NCBI RefSeq assembly: GCF_002007565.1
Contig: NZ_CP015625.1
Coordinates: 124,001 to 188,000 of the forward strand
Origin: Ditibartonella choladocola
GTDB lineage: Bacteria; Pseudomonadota; Alphaproteobacteria; Rhizobiales; Rhizobiaceae
Reading direction: 5' to 3'
Length of the DNA stretch: 64,000 nt
The position numbers were made by a program, and so were the translations under genes. A model generated the notes under the pieces. That model worked only from the letters and a program-made list of their open reading frames with translations. It did no database searches and was not told the origin of the DNA. Below, in pieces: positions 52,667 through 61,359 of this stretch (the first letter of the stretch is position 1; every line of letters starts with the position of its first letter).

Positions 52667-53247
52667 AAATTTTGGTTCAACGTTTGGAAATCGGATCATT
52701 GATGTAAAATCCGGCGAATGGACATATCGTGGCGGTCAAAACATTTTCATCAGTTCACTTGCTTATATAAAACAGGCCGAATGCTTATATATTTTGTTTC
52801 CTGAATTTATTTTCTGGTAGATCAAAACATTCACGTAAAAACATTCATTTCAAAAAAACTACTTCGACATTTCTATTCTGCTCCGGTCGTGGCTGGTTCT
52901 TTGTGAAAATTTCATGACGCCCCGATCTCCAATTTCCATGTTGGGGGGAAGAGAATTTATCTTTCAGGATATATTCGGGGTTAATTAAACACAGTCATGA
53001 TAACGGGTGACCGTTTGGCAGATTTGGGCAGAAAATTCTCCAACTCTTGTTAGCGAGTGCCGGCAATAGAAGGGGTAAGAATTTTCGGGGTCATGACCTT
53101 CGTTTGAAGCTTTGGTTATCAATCATGGGGCCTCTTGCATGAAACGGAAAAGGCGGGGAAATTGCTACCAATCAGGCGAATGTGCATTAAATGGAAATCG
53201 TTATAAGATAACTTAAAACAGCAATGCGATTTTTAAAAGGTTGACGG
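52667..53247. other. Gene-free region after the PTS genes
   Basis: About 580 bases. No reading frame of interest on either strand and no recognised RNA gene. There are a few repeats of AAAACATTCA around 52730-52850. The part 52900-53130 is of normal composition and could hide a small RNA or a degraded gene, but I see no direct support. Confidence 0.4.
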
Positions 53248-53871
53248 ATGCTCCTTCATTCAATTGATGTTATCGGCACTTTTGTTTTTGCGTTGAGTGG
53301 TACCAGTGCCGGTATCCGGCGAGGTTTCGATTTTTTTGGTGTTTTTGTCGTTGCAATGGCTACCGCTTGCGGTGGTGGAATCATGCGCGATTTGTGTCTG
53401 GGGGCAACACCACCTGTCGGACTGACCGATGTCGAATATCTGCTCGCAATTATCGGTGCAGTATTGCTCGGCATTTTTTGTCAGGAACTGATTATGCGTA
53501 TGGAAAAACCCACTCTTTGGCTTGATGCTTTGGGTCTCGGTTTTTTTGCCGCATTCGGTTCGGACAAAGCCTATCAGATAACCGGCAATATCCAGATAGC
53601 AATCATTCTCGGATGTGCGAGTGCTGTAGGAGGGGGGTGTGTACGCGATATTTTGACCGGTCGCACACCGATAATTTTTAGCAAGGAAATTTATGCAAGC
53701 GCCGCGATTGTCGGCTCGACTATTGTTCTTTTAGGGTCGGCAAGGCTTATATCGCCAACCATTGCCATATGGGCAGCAATTGCGGTTTGTACCTTTATCC
53801 GCATTATATCAATGCATTATCAGATCAATCTTCCACCGATTACATTGAAAACGCCAAATCGCCCGAAATAG
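53248..53871 (+). CDS. TRIC-type trimeric intracellular cation channel family protein (YicG/UPF0126)
   Basis: 207 residues. The protein has two tandem UPF0126 halves, each with the glycine-rich membrane motif: TACGGGIMRDLCLGATPPVG near 47-66 and SAVGGGCVRDILTGRTPII near 129-147. About seven hydrophobic segments run throughout. Prokaryotic TRIC homologues form trimeric potassium-conducting channels; physiological roles are unclear. AAAAGG site before ATG 53248. Next gene (oxidoreductase) starts 97 nt later on the same strand. Confidence 0.87.
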   Translation: MLLHSIDVIGTFVFALSGTSAGIRRGFDFFGVFVVAMATACGGGIMRDLCLGATPPVGLTDVEYLLAIIGAVLLGIFCQELIMRMEKPTLWLDALGLGFFAAFGSDKAYQITGNIQIAIILGCASAVGGGCVRDILTGRTPIIFSKEIYASAAIVGSTIVLLGSARLISPTIAIWAAIAVCTFIRIISMHYQINLPPITLKTPNRPK

Positions 53872-53967
53872 ACTGCATGTCGTGGACAGATTCCAACTTG
53901 ACGTTTGTTGACAGCCGGCTTTCCGAAGTCCATCTTTTGATTGGAAAATACGAAAGGAAAATCAGTA

Positions 53968-54987
53968 ATGGAAGAAATCCGTTCAACACGCATTGTGCTC
54001 TCGTCCCGTCCGCACGGACTCCCTGTTAAAGACAATTTTGCTTTTGAAACAGTCAAGCTTCCGGAACCGAAGAGTGGCGAAGTGTTGATAAAGATCATTT
54101 ATCTTTCACTGGATCCTTATATGCGCCAACGTATGTCGGATGAGCCTTCCTATGATAAGCCGGTTGCTATCGGTGATGTCATGATCGGTGGTACTGTGGG
54201 GGAAGTTGTCATTTCCAACCACAAAGATTTCAAGAAAGGCGACAAGGTTCTCTCGGCAAGCGGCTGGCAGAGTTACAGCATAGAAAAAGGTGAAAACTTA
54301 AAAAAACTCGACAATTTTGACGCGCCACTATCAACCGCTTTGGGTATTCTTGGTATGCCGGGTTTTACAGCCTATGCCGGAATGCGTAACATCGGTAAAC
54401 CGAAAAAGGGCGAGACGGTGGTTGTTGCCGCAGCAACCGGAACTGTCGGGTCCATGGTCGGGCAACTCGCGAAAATCGCTGGTGCCAAGGCAGTCGGCAT
54501 TGCCGGTGGTCCGGAAAAATGTGCTTTTGGCCATGATGTGTTGGGTTTTGATGTCATGCTCGACCACAAAAGCAGCGATTTTGCCGAACGTCTCGCCAAG
54601 GCCTGCCCGGAAGGTATTGACGTTTACTATGAAAATGTCGGCGGAAAGGTGTGGGACGCAGTGTTTCCCCTTTTAAATCCTTTTGCCCGTATACCTGTTT
54701 GTGGTTTGATCGCCCAATATAACGGCGTCAAGAATGCGAGCCACGATGTTGACCGCTTACCGGAATTGATGAGAACGATTCTTATAAAAAGCTTGCTTGT
54801 TCGCGGTTTTATCGAGCGGGAATTCGAGCAGCAAAGACCTGAATTCATTGTTCAGGCACAAGAATGGTTGAAAAAGGGTCACCTTAAATATCGTGAAGAT
54901 ATTACTGAAGGTTTGGAAAACGCACCGGAAGCATTTATCGGCCTTCTTCAGGGTAAAAATTTCGGTAAAGTCATCATCCGTTTATAG
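53968..54987 (+). CDS. NADP-dependent MDR-family oxidoreductase (CurA/leukotriene B4 dehydrogenase-like)
   Basis: 339 residues from ATG 53968, with AAAGGAAAA upstream; an earlier in-frame codon at 53941 is rejected. The N-terminus RIVLSSRPHGLPVKDNFAF and YLSLDPYMRQRMSD are typical of zinc-independent MDR enzymes. The NADPH-binding AAATGTVGSMVGQLAKIAGA lies near 160-180, and YYENVGGKVWDAV and VCGLIAQYN follow. Such enzymes reduce alpha,beta-unsaturated ketones or aldehydes; the substrate is unknown. Probably cotranscribed with the TRIC gene; a stem-loop follows. Confidence 0.9.
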   Translation: MEEIRSTRIVLSSRPHGLPVKDNFAFETVKLPEPKSGEVLIKIIYLSLDPYMRQRMSDEPSYDKPVAIGDVMIGGTVGEVVISNHKDFKKGDKVLSASGWQSYSIEKGENLKKLDNFDAPLSTALGILGMPGFTAYAGMRNIGKPKKGETVVVAAATGTVGSMVGQLAKIAGAKAVGIAGGPEKCAFGHDVLGFDVMLDHKSSDFAERLAKACPEGIDVYYENVGGKVWDAVFPLLNPFARIPVCGLIAQYNGVKNASHDVDRLPELMRTILIKSLLVRGFIEREFEQQRPEFIVQAQEWLKKGHLKYREDITEGLENAPEAFIGLLQGKNFGKVIIRL

Positions 54988-55003
54988 TAGCGCTTGAAGC
55001 TTG

Positions 55004-55032
55004 ATAATGGTGCTGCCAGATAGCACCATTAT
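55004..55032. terminator. Stem-loop between convergent genes
   Basis: An 11-bp perfect stem ATAATGGTGCT/AGCACCATTAT with a 7-nt loop, located between the convergent oxidoreductase and solute-binding-protein genes. No T-run on either side, so it may only act as a weak bidirectional terminator. Confidence 0.5.
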
Positions 55033-55065
55033 TCGGGGACTTTTCAAAATCCTTTTGAAGAGCCT

Positions 55066-55935
55066 TCAATAGAAACCGATCGGGAAATAACGCAGATAAA
55101 GTTCGGTGAGCTTTCCTTTGCGCTCCAGTGATTTCAACGCATAATTCAACGCTTCGGCAAGTTGCGGATTATTTTTTTGAACCGCTATTCTAAGGCCGCT
55201 TTGTAAAAATTGCGGAGCAATATAAGCGCCTCCAACAAATTGGCAGCAATTTTCCGATTGAGGGTCATTCAACCATTGCGAGAATGCCATACCGTCGCCG
55301 AATGCAAGATCAATGCTTTTGGCTTTCAAAGCAGCTTGCAGGCTTTCATTATTTACGAATGTTTGCCATTTAACTCCGGGAAAATAGGCAGCAAAAAGTG
55401 CTTCGTGAGCGCTCTTTTCCACGATACCGATTTTGTATTTTTTTAAGCTTTTTCCTACCGGTTCGGTAAGACTTACATTTCCGGAGCCAATAAAACGGGC
55501 AGGAAAACGCAAATAACTTTGGGTAAAAATCAGGCTTTTGGCTGTTTCAGGTGTTTCGTTCATGCCGGCGATAATGGCTTCCCCCCCATTGTTATTGATA
55601 TGGGGGATAAGTTCGTCCCAAGGCACAGCCTCTACTTCGCAAACCTGTTCGAGCTTCAATTCCGTGCAAATGGCACGAAAAAGATCAATATTATATCCGG
55701 AGAGTCGCCCCGTTTTATCAACAAAATTGAACGGCGGAAAATCGACAGTTGTAAGAAATCTAAGGCGCGGAAGTGTGCCAAGATCAGGGTGATTGAGCCG
55801 TTCCTGAGCATCAAAAAAATGTGGCAAGGCCACGCTATCGGCAGCTTCCCCCGTTGTCGAGAAAACAACGAGACACAAAAAACCGAACATTGCGGATAAT
55901 GACTTTTTATGATGCAGCATAGTGATTATCCGCAT
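55066..55935 (-). CDS. Family 3 (amino-acid type) extracellular solute-binding protein, orphan
   Basis: 289 residues. A signal peptide (about 1-32, MFGFLCLVVFSTTGEAA) precedes a type 3 SBP fold: LRFLTTVDFPPFNFVDKTGRL-type strand, GYNIDLFRAICTELK, IAGMNETPETAKSLIFT, KIGIVEKSAHEALF and SIDLAFGDGMAFSQWL. Two cysteine pairs may form disulfides. Such proteins usually deliver polar amino acids to an ABC permease, but no permease or ATPase gene lies beside it. A start at the ATG at 55918-55920 is an alternative. Confidence 0.87.
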   Translation of the reverse strand: MRIITMLHHKKSLSAMFGFLCLVVFSTTGEAADSVALPHFFDAQERLNHPDLGTLPRLRFLTTVDFPPFNFVDKTGRLSGYNIDLFRAICTELKLEQVCEVEAVPWDELIPHINNNGGEAIIAGMNETPETAKSLIFTQSYLRFPARFIGSGNVSLTEPVGKSLKKYKIGIVEKSAHEALFAAYFPGVKWQTFVNNESLQAALKAKSIDLAFGDGMAFSQWLNDPQSENCCQFVGGAYIAPQFLQSGLRIAVQKNNPQLAEALNYALKSLERKGKLTELYLRYFPIGFY

Positions 55936-56006
55936 AACATAAATATTCCGGCATCAATATGAAAAAATAGGCATTGTTGCCGTCAATGCCTATTCTGTTT
56001 CATTCT

Positions 56007-56939
56007 TCAGATGAGATTTTCACTGGCGTGGCGCAAAAAATCCGGACCGACGCCAATAATTTTTTCATCCTCCGGACCGATTGCCGAAATATTACGATCA
56101 GCATAAGGGATAGAGAGAAGAACACGGCGGATCACCGCAAGGCGTGCACGTCTTTTATCGTTGGATTTGACAATTGTCCAAGGAGCCATGGCGGAATGGG
56201 TACGTTCTATCATGCGGTCGGCAGCTTTTCCGTATTCATCCCAAAGCGTAATCCCCGCTTCGTCCATTTTCGAGAACTTCCAGTGTTTTAGCGGGCTATG
56301 GCGGCGTTCATGGAAACGTTTCAATTGCATTTCCTGCCCGATGTCGAGCCAGATTTTGAAAAATCTTATACCGTCCGAAACAATCAATTTTTCAAAGGTC
56401 GGGGCTTCGGCAAGAAATGTTTCAACCTGGGCGGGGCTGGCAAATTTCATCACCGATTCGACACCGGCGCGGTTATACCATGAACGGTCGAATGTGACGA
56501 ATTCTCCGTGTGTCGGAAAATGACGTACGTAACGCTGGAAATACCACTGACCACTTTCTGTTTCGTCGGGTTTCGGCAAAGCGACGTTGCGCGCAGTACG
56601 GGGGTTCATATATTGGCGGAGTGTAAAAATTGTACCGCCTTTACCGGCAGCATCACGCCCTTCAAACAGAGCAACCACCCGCTCGCCGGTTTCAAGAAGC
56701 CAGGACTGCAATTTGACAAGTTCGATTTGTAAAGCTTGCAGTGTTTCTTCATATTCCTTACGGGGCATTTTTTTGTCGTAAGGATAGTTGCCTGATGTCA
56801 AAGCATTTTTTTCAATCCATTCGGGAAGCTTCGGTTCGTTAACATCGAAGACGCGCTTTTTTCCCGCAACTGTTAATTTGATGCCCGCATCATCTTTTTC
56901 GTGTTTTGACTGGTCTGTTTTTTTCGATTTCTGAGCCAC
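56007..56939 (-). CDS. ppk2: Polyphosphate kinase 2 (PPK2 family)
   Basis: 310 residues from the GTG at 56937-56939, which has an AAGGGA site; upstream in-frame codons give an unconserved leader of 44 residues. Walker A is FEGRDAAGKGGTI near 92-104, the lid and Walker B region is FVTFDRSWYNRAGVE, and SPLKHWKFSKMD follows. PPK2 uses polyphosphate to phosphorylate nucleoside diphosphates or monophosphates. The single ~230-residue core with an N-terminal extension fits class I (NDP-phosphorylating) PPK2; the class is inferred from overall length only. Confidence 0.93.
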   Translation of the reverse strand: MAQKSKKTDQSKHEKDDAGIKLTVAGKKRVFDVNEPKLPEWIEKNALTSGNYPYDKKMPRKEYEETLQALQIELVKLQSWLLETGERVVALFEGRDAAGKGGTIFTLRQYMNPRTARNVALPKPDETESGQWYFQRYVRHFPTHGEFVTFDRSWYNRAGVESVMKFASPAQVETFLAEAPTFEKLIVSDGIRFFKIWLDIGQEMQLKRFHERRHSPLKHWKFSKMDEAGITLWDEYGKAADRMIERTHSAMAPWTIVKSNDKRRARLAVIRRVLLSIPYADRNISAIGPEDEKIIGVGPDFLRHASENLI

Positions 56940-57575
56940 AATAATTCCCTTATTAATAGACAACCGTTTCCGAACAGAAAGTTGAAAAACAATTATTGAA
57001 ACCGGTTGGAAGCCTTGTACAAAATAAAAATCCCTCTGAGCGAAATGTGCCGGGCACAAAAAAACACCCAATGGAAGGACTATAAAACTTCATATTCAAA
57101 AAAGAAAATGCCTTTTGGTCTTTTTGTTGAAAAATATAGACTGTTTTCACAGATTGCGGTTAAAGTCGCCTGAGGAGGTAAAAACTATACTGGAAATGTT
57201 ATGTTATTTTCTTGGAAGAAGTGGCTGTTTTTTTCAAAATTGCTTCAAAATAATCGGCTATCGTCGATTGAATGCTATGTGGGTGAGGCGGCTATTTGAA
57301 GAAAACTATTTTTGGCAAGCGTTCCGGTCAATGAATGATCGGCACCGACAGGTGAAAGATCAGCACCGACATATGATAATTTCGGGAAACAAAATTTTCG
57401 AGGCCGCCATTTTCGCTCATAAAAAGAGTTTTTCGCCTGAAAACCGGAGGCTCTTTTTTAAAAAAATATTGTGACAGGTATTTCTGTTGAACAAACGAAA
57501 AATTTTACCGGATTTGATTTTTTAAAAACACATATGATTATCTGGCAATCTTGTAAAAACCGCCTTCTGTTGAAA
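56940..57575. other. Gene-free region between ppk2 and truA
   Basis: About 635 bases. A plus-strand frame at 57115-57474 (119 codons) is open but unlike any protein I know, and it contains the 21-bp duplication. A hairpin-like GCCT...AGGC followed by six T lies near 57440-57460. Otherwise nothing is recognised. Confidence 0.4.
57337..57378. repeat. 21-bp imperfect direct duplication
   Basis: Two adjacent 21-bp units, GATCGGCACCGACAGGTGAAA and GATCAGCACCGACATATGATA. Both share the GCACCGACA core, which resembles the GGCACTGACATA unit of the 14-bp array at 61173-61256. Confidence 0.6.
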
Positions 57576-58319
57576 TCAATAATCCACTTTCGTCAGATAA
57601 AGGCCGGAAGGTGGAGCAACCATGCCGCAGCGGCTGCGATCTTTGGCATTCAATGCATCTTCAAGGTCATCTGCCGTCCAACGGCCAACGCCCACTTCCA
57701 TCAAACTTCCGGCAAAAGATCGTATCTGGTTATGAAGGAATGAACGTGCGCTTGCATAAATATGGATTTCATCGCCAATGCGTTTGACATCAAGCTGATC
57801 CAGCGTTTTGACCGGACTCTTGGCCTGACATTCGCTTGAACGAAATGTGGTGAAGTCGTGAAGTCCCAGAAGCCGTTTTGCCGCCTCGTCCATTTTTTCC
57901 GCATCCAGTTTTTTAGGAAACCACCAGACCCGGTTTGCTTCAAGAACTGCGGGTGCGCGCCGGTTCAAAATGATGAAATGATAATGGCGTTTTCGGGCAG
58001 AAAAACGTGCATCGAAATCCTGACTTGCACTTTCCGATTTTAAAATCGCGACATTTTCCTTGTTTAGCGTCAAATGTGCATTGATGGCATCCCGCACCCT
58101 GTCGGGTCTCAAATCTTTTTCAAGATCGACATGGGCAACCTGACCGGTTGCATGAACGCCCGCATCGGTGCGTCCGGCTCCAAAAACGGTTACCTTTTCT
58201 CCGGAAAAAGCAAAAACAGCCTCTTCAATGGCGGCTTGAACAGTTCTTAAGCCATCCTGTCTTTGCCACCCGCAATAATTGGTTCCATCATATTCGATTG
58301 TTAATTTGTAGCGCGCCAT
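57576..58319 (-). CDS. truA: tRNA pseudouridine(38-40) synthase TruA
   Basis: 247 residues from the ATG at 58317-58319 ([21 protein letters not shown]-type start); the longer reading upstream overlaps fmt and is rejected. The catalytic Asp is in [17 protein letters not shown] near 50-66, and the C-terminal [15 protein letters not shown] is conserved. TruA converts U38-U40 of tRNA anticodon arms to pseudouridine. It starts 1 nt after the fmt stop, so def-fmt-truA form a coupled operon. Confidence 0.95.
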   Translation of the reverse strand: MARYKLTIEYDGTNYCGWQRQDGLRTVQAAIEEAVFAFSGEKVTVFGAGRTDAGVHATGQVAHVDLEKDLRPDRVRDAINAHLTLNKENVAILKSESASQDFDARFSARKRHYHFIILNRRAPAVLEANRVWWFPKKLDAEKMDEAAKRLLGLHDFTTFRSSECQAKSPVKTLDQLDVKRIGDEIHIYASARSFLHNQIRSFAGSLMEVGVGRWTADDLEDALNAKDRSRCGMVAPPSGLYLTKVDY

Positions 58320-58320
58320 A

Positions 58321-59250
58321 TCAATAAACTTGAGTGACATGAAAGCCATGCAAGAAAGTACCGGCATCCATGGCTTTTCCGCCGGATTTTTGCAAGCGTG
58401 TAATTTGTAAACGTCCCTCGCCACAATGGATTGTCAAGGTTTCAGGGTCGACATGGCCGACACCAAGAGAAGAACCATCAACAAGTTTAGCTTTTAATAA
58501 CTTGACGCGTTCTTTTTTGCCGGAAAATTCCATTTCGCACCAGCTTCCCGGAAAAGGCGATAGCCCGCATATACGTTTTTGCAGCTCTTTTGCCGGTTTT
58601 GACCAGTCAATGCGGGTTTCATCCTTGGTGATTTTTTTGGCATAAGTCGCCCCTTCCGATTTCTGGGGGGTCAATGCGAGATCACCTTGTTCCAGTTTTT
58701 CCATGGCTTCAACCATGAGAGGAGCGGCAATTTTTTCCAACTCGTCATAGAGTTCGCCTGCAGTCATATCGGGGGCAATGTCGATTGATTTGGAAAGTGC
58801 AACCGGGCCGGTATCAAGGCCTTCATCCATTTTCATAATCATCATACCGGTTTTTTTATCACCGGCCATAATTGCGCGCTGGATGGGAGCAGCACCACGC
58901 CAACGTGGCAAAAGTGAAGCATGTCCGTTAAAACAGCCAAAGCGCGGCGCTTCAAGAATGGCTTTTGGCAATAAAAGTCCATAAGCCACAACAATTGCTG
59001 CATCCAGCTTGAATGACGAAAAACGTTCCTGTTCTTGCCGGTCTTTCAAACTTTTGGGAGTGAGAACCTCAATGCCGAGTTTTTCGGCAGCAGAGGCAAC
59101 CGGTGTAGGGGTAAGCTCCAATCCGCGCCGGCCTGCCGGACGCGGCGGCTGACTATAGACAGCCACAATCTCGTGGCCTGCTTTATGAAGAGCTTCAAGG
59201 ACAGGAACCGAAAATTCCGGCGTTCCCATAAAGGCAAGCCGCAAAGACAT
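58321..59250 (-). CDS. fmt: Methionyl-tRNA formyltransferase
   Basis: 309 residues. It begins [21 protein letters not shown]; the formyltransferase active site has [20 protein letters not shown] near 105-124 (Asn and His of the catalytic triad, with Gly instead of the more usual Ile/Val between them) and [10 protein letters not shown] with the catalytic Asp near 143. A C-terminal OB-like domain ([14 protein letters not shown]) follows. It formylates Met-tRNAi with 10-formyl-THF. Its ATG overlaps the def stop (TAATG). Confidence 0.95.
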   Translation of the reverse strand: MSLRLAFMGTPEFSVPVLEALHKAGHEIVAVYSQPPRPAGRRGLELTPTPVASAAEKLGIEVLTPKSLKDRQEQERFSSFKLDAAIVVAYGLLLPKAILEAPRFGCFNGHASLLPRWRGAAPIQRAIMAGDKKTGMMIMKMDEGLDTGPVALSKSIDIAPDMTAGELYDELEKIAAPLMVEAMEKLEQGDLALTPQKSEGATYAKKITKDETRIDWSKPAKELQKRICGLSPFPGSWCEMEFSGKKERVKLLKAKLVDGSSLGVGHVDPETLTIHCGEGRLQITRLQKSGGKAMDAGTFLHGFHVTQVY

Positions 59251-59780
59251 TACAATCGCGCTCCGCTTTGTGCCTTTTCTTTGGCCAGTTTTTTAAATTT
59301 GCGAATGACCATATCACGTTTCAATCTGGATATATGGTCGATAAACAGAACGCCATTGAGGTGGTCAATTTCGTGTTGCAAACAGGTTGCGAGCAATCCG
59401 TCCGCCTCGATTTCATTCTCTTGACCCTCGCGATCAAGATAGCTTACGCGCACACGTTTCGGCCGCTCCACTTCCGCATAATAGTCGGGAATGGAAAGGC
59501 AGCCTTCTTCATAAACATTCGGCTCGTCGGAGCGCCACAAAATTTCCGGATTTATGAAGACTTGTGGTGCCTTGGGTTCATCTTTACCGGCAACATCAAT
59601 CACCAATAAACGTAACGGTTCACCAATCTGGATTGCTGCCAATCCGATGCCGGGCGCTTCATACATTGTTTCCAACATATCATCGGCCAATTTTTGCAAC
59701 GGCTTATCGACGCGCTCGACCGGTTTGGAAACCTTGCGCAAAATAGGATCAGGGAGAATAACTAAAGGTTTTATCGACAT
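59250..59780 (-). CDS. def: Peptide deformylase
   Basis: 176 residues from the ATG at 59778-59780 ([16 protein letters not shown]). All three metal and active-site motifs are present: [10 protein letters not shown] (I, near 44-53), EEGCLSIPD (II, Cys ligand) and [10 protein letters not shown] (III, HExxH). It removes the N-formyl group that Fmt adds. It is first of the def-fmt-truA operon and divergent from rmuC. Confidence 0.96.
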   Translation of the reverse strand: MSIKPLVILPDPILRKVSKPVERVDKPLQKLADDMLETMYEAPGIGLAAIQIGEPLRLLVIDVAGKDEPKAPQVFINPEILWRSDEPNVYEEGCLSIPDYYAEVERPKRVRVSYLDREGQENEIEADGLLATCLQHEIDHLNGVLFIDHISRLKRDMVIRKFKKLAKEKAQSGARL

Positions 59781-59881
59781 AAAGAAGAGGTAATCAATCA
59801 CATTTCATACGTCAATGTGATATTGTTGATTTTCTCAGCCTTTTGATCGCTTTGTGACCGGAAAACCGCTAATCTTGAAAA

Positions 59882-61072
59882 ATGTTTGATTCGACTTCAC
59901 AACCTTTAATCACAATTGCAGGTTTTGCTTTTAATCTGATGGATAGCCTGCTTGTGATCCTTGCTGCCATTCTCGTTATTCTGGTTATTACAATTATTGG
60001 CGCTAACAGGCGGCGATCGGTTCTTGATACACAGGTTGCAGAACGGGCAAGAGACGCCGAAATCCACATGAACGAACTGTTGAAAACACAAGCCGAAATG
60101 CAAGGACGCATGCAAACAATGGCAGAGATCTTCGGCCGCCGTCAGGCCGAACTCAACCAGTCGATTCGTGAACAATTGACCGGCATGAGCAATAATCTCG
60201 GCCAGACAATCAATGCCCAGACAAAATCGACACACGAAAATCTTGCCAGATTACAGGAAAGATTGGCCGTTATTGACACGGCGCAAAACAACATCCAGTC
60301 GCTTGCCGGTCAGGTTGTGCAGTTGCAGGCGATTTTGAGTAACAAACAAACCCGCGGAGCATTCGGGCAGGGCAGGATGGAAGCCATTATTTCCGATGCT
60401 TTGCCCCCCAATGCCTATGCTTTTCAAGCAACGCTTTCCAATGGCACACGGCCGGATTGTCTGGTTTTTATGCCAAATCATGCCCCGTCATTGGTTATTG
60501 ACGCAAAATTTCCGCTGGAAGCGTGGAACAATATGCGCGAGGCGCCGACGCCTCAGGAAAAACAGGCTGCCGAACGCCAGTTCCAGACCGATATGGATAC
60601 GCATATAAAGGCTATTTCCGGAAAATATCTTATTTCCGGAGAAACGCAGGATACAGCCTTCATGTTTGTGCCTTCGGAATCAATCTTTGCAACAATTCAT
60701 GAAGATTTTGAAGGAATCGTACAAAAGGCCAATCGTGCGCATGTCATTATTGTTTCACCATCTCTTCTGATGTTATCGATTCAGGTGGTACAAGCCATTA
60801 TGAAAGATGCCCGTATGCGTGAACAAGCGCATTTGATACAAAAACAAGTCGGGAGCTTGATGGAAGAGGTTGTGCGGCTCGATGATCGGGTCACCAAATT
60901 GCAAGGTCACTTTAAAAACGCTTGCAAAGATGTCGAGGATATTCTCACGACAGCCGGAAAAATCAAAACTCGCGGAGACCGGATCGCACAACTCGATTTG
61001 AAAGAGCCGGATAAAACCGATATGCCATCAGCAGAGCCGGCTCCGCAACTGGGGCTCGATATTCAAAAATAG
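59882..61072 (+). CDS. rmuC: DNA recombination protein RmuC homologue
   Basis: 396 residues. An N-terminal membrane anchor (about 19-43, MDSLLVILAAILVILVITII) is followed by a coiled coil (about 50-160, Gln/Arg/Glu-rich) and the RmuC nuclease-like domain (about 165-360) with GRMEAIISDALPPNAYAFQ, RPDCLVFMPN, VIDAKFPLEAW and MFVPSESIFATIHED. The acidic VIDAKF segment resembles a PD-(D/E)xK active site. In E. coli, RmuC limits inversion at short inverted repeats. The ATG directly follows a short divergent promoter region shared with def. Confidence 0.93.
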   Translation: MFDSTSQPLITIAGFAFNLMDSLLVILAAILVILVITIIGANRRRSVLDTQVAERARDAEIHMNELLKTQAEMQGRMQTMAEIFGRRQAELNQSIREQLTGMSNNLGQTINAQTKSTHENLARLQERLAVIDTAQNNIQSLAGQVVQLQAILSNKQTRGAFGQGRMEAIISDALPPNAYAFQATLSNGTRPDCLVFMPNHAPSLVIDAKFPLEAWNNMREAPTPQEKQAAERQFQTDMDTHIKAISGKYLISGETQDTAFMFVPSESIFATIHEDFEGIVQKANRAHVIIVSPSLLMLSIQVVQAIMKDARMREQAHLIQKQVGSLMEEVVRLDDRVTKLQGHFKNACKDVEDILTTAGKIKTRGDRIAQLDLKEPDKTDMPSAEPAPQLGLDIQK

Positions 61073-61172
61073 CTTTATCTTTCACGGCAATCTAGCGAAG
61101 CAAGCTGTTAGAACTCTATCAACAAAACTGCCAGAGTTTAAAAAAAATCAATATAGAGAGATTTCGCCCCGT

Positions 61173-61256
61173 TCGGCACTGACATATCGCCAGTGACATA
61201 TCGGCACTGACATATCGGCACTGACATATCGACAATGACATATCGCCAGTGACGCG
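61173..61256. repeat. 14-bp tandem repeat, six units
   Basis: Six contiguous 14-bp units on the pattern TCGGCACTGACATA: units 1, 3 and 4 are identical; units 2, 5 and 6 differ by two to five bases (for example TCGCCAGTGACATA). The array ends at TATA. It lies 100 bp after rmuC and 30 bp before the autotransporter terminator, outside any gene. Confidence 0.93.
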
Positions 61257-61285
61257 TATAGCGGCAATATTAAGAGGTCGCATTC

Positions 61286-61325
61286 AAAAGTTGCGGCATA
61301 GACAGTGATTATTCTGTGCCGCAAC
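61286..61325 (-). terminator. Terminator of the autotransporter gene
   Basis: A 9-bp GC-rich stem GTTGCGGCA/TGCCGCAAC (61290-61298 with 61317-61325), with a further inner 4-bp pairing in the loop. On the minus strand it is followed by TTTT. It lies 34 nt past the autotransporter stop. Confidence 0.8.
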
Positions 61326-61359
61326 CTTGTATTTTATTCACGAACACCGGTTCTCAGTG

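Noticed and set aside
57115-57474. Possible 119-codon plus-strand gene between ppk2 and truA
   Set aside because: No recognisable family, no good start signal, and it contains the 21-bp duplication. Left as intergenic.
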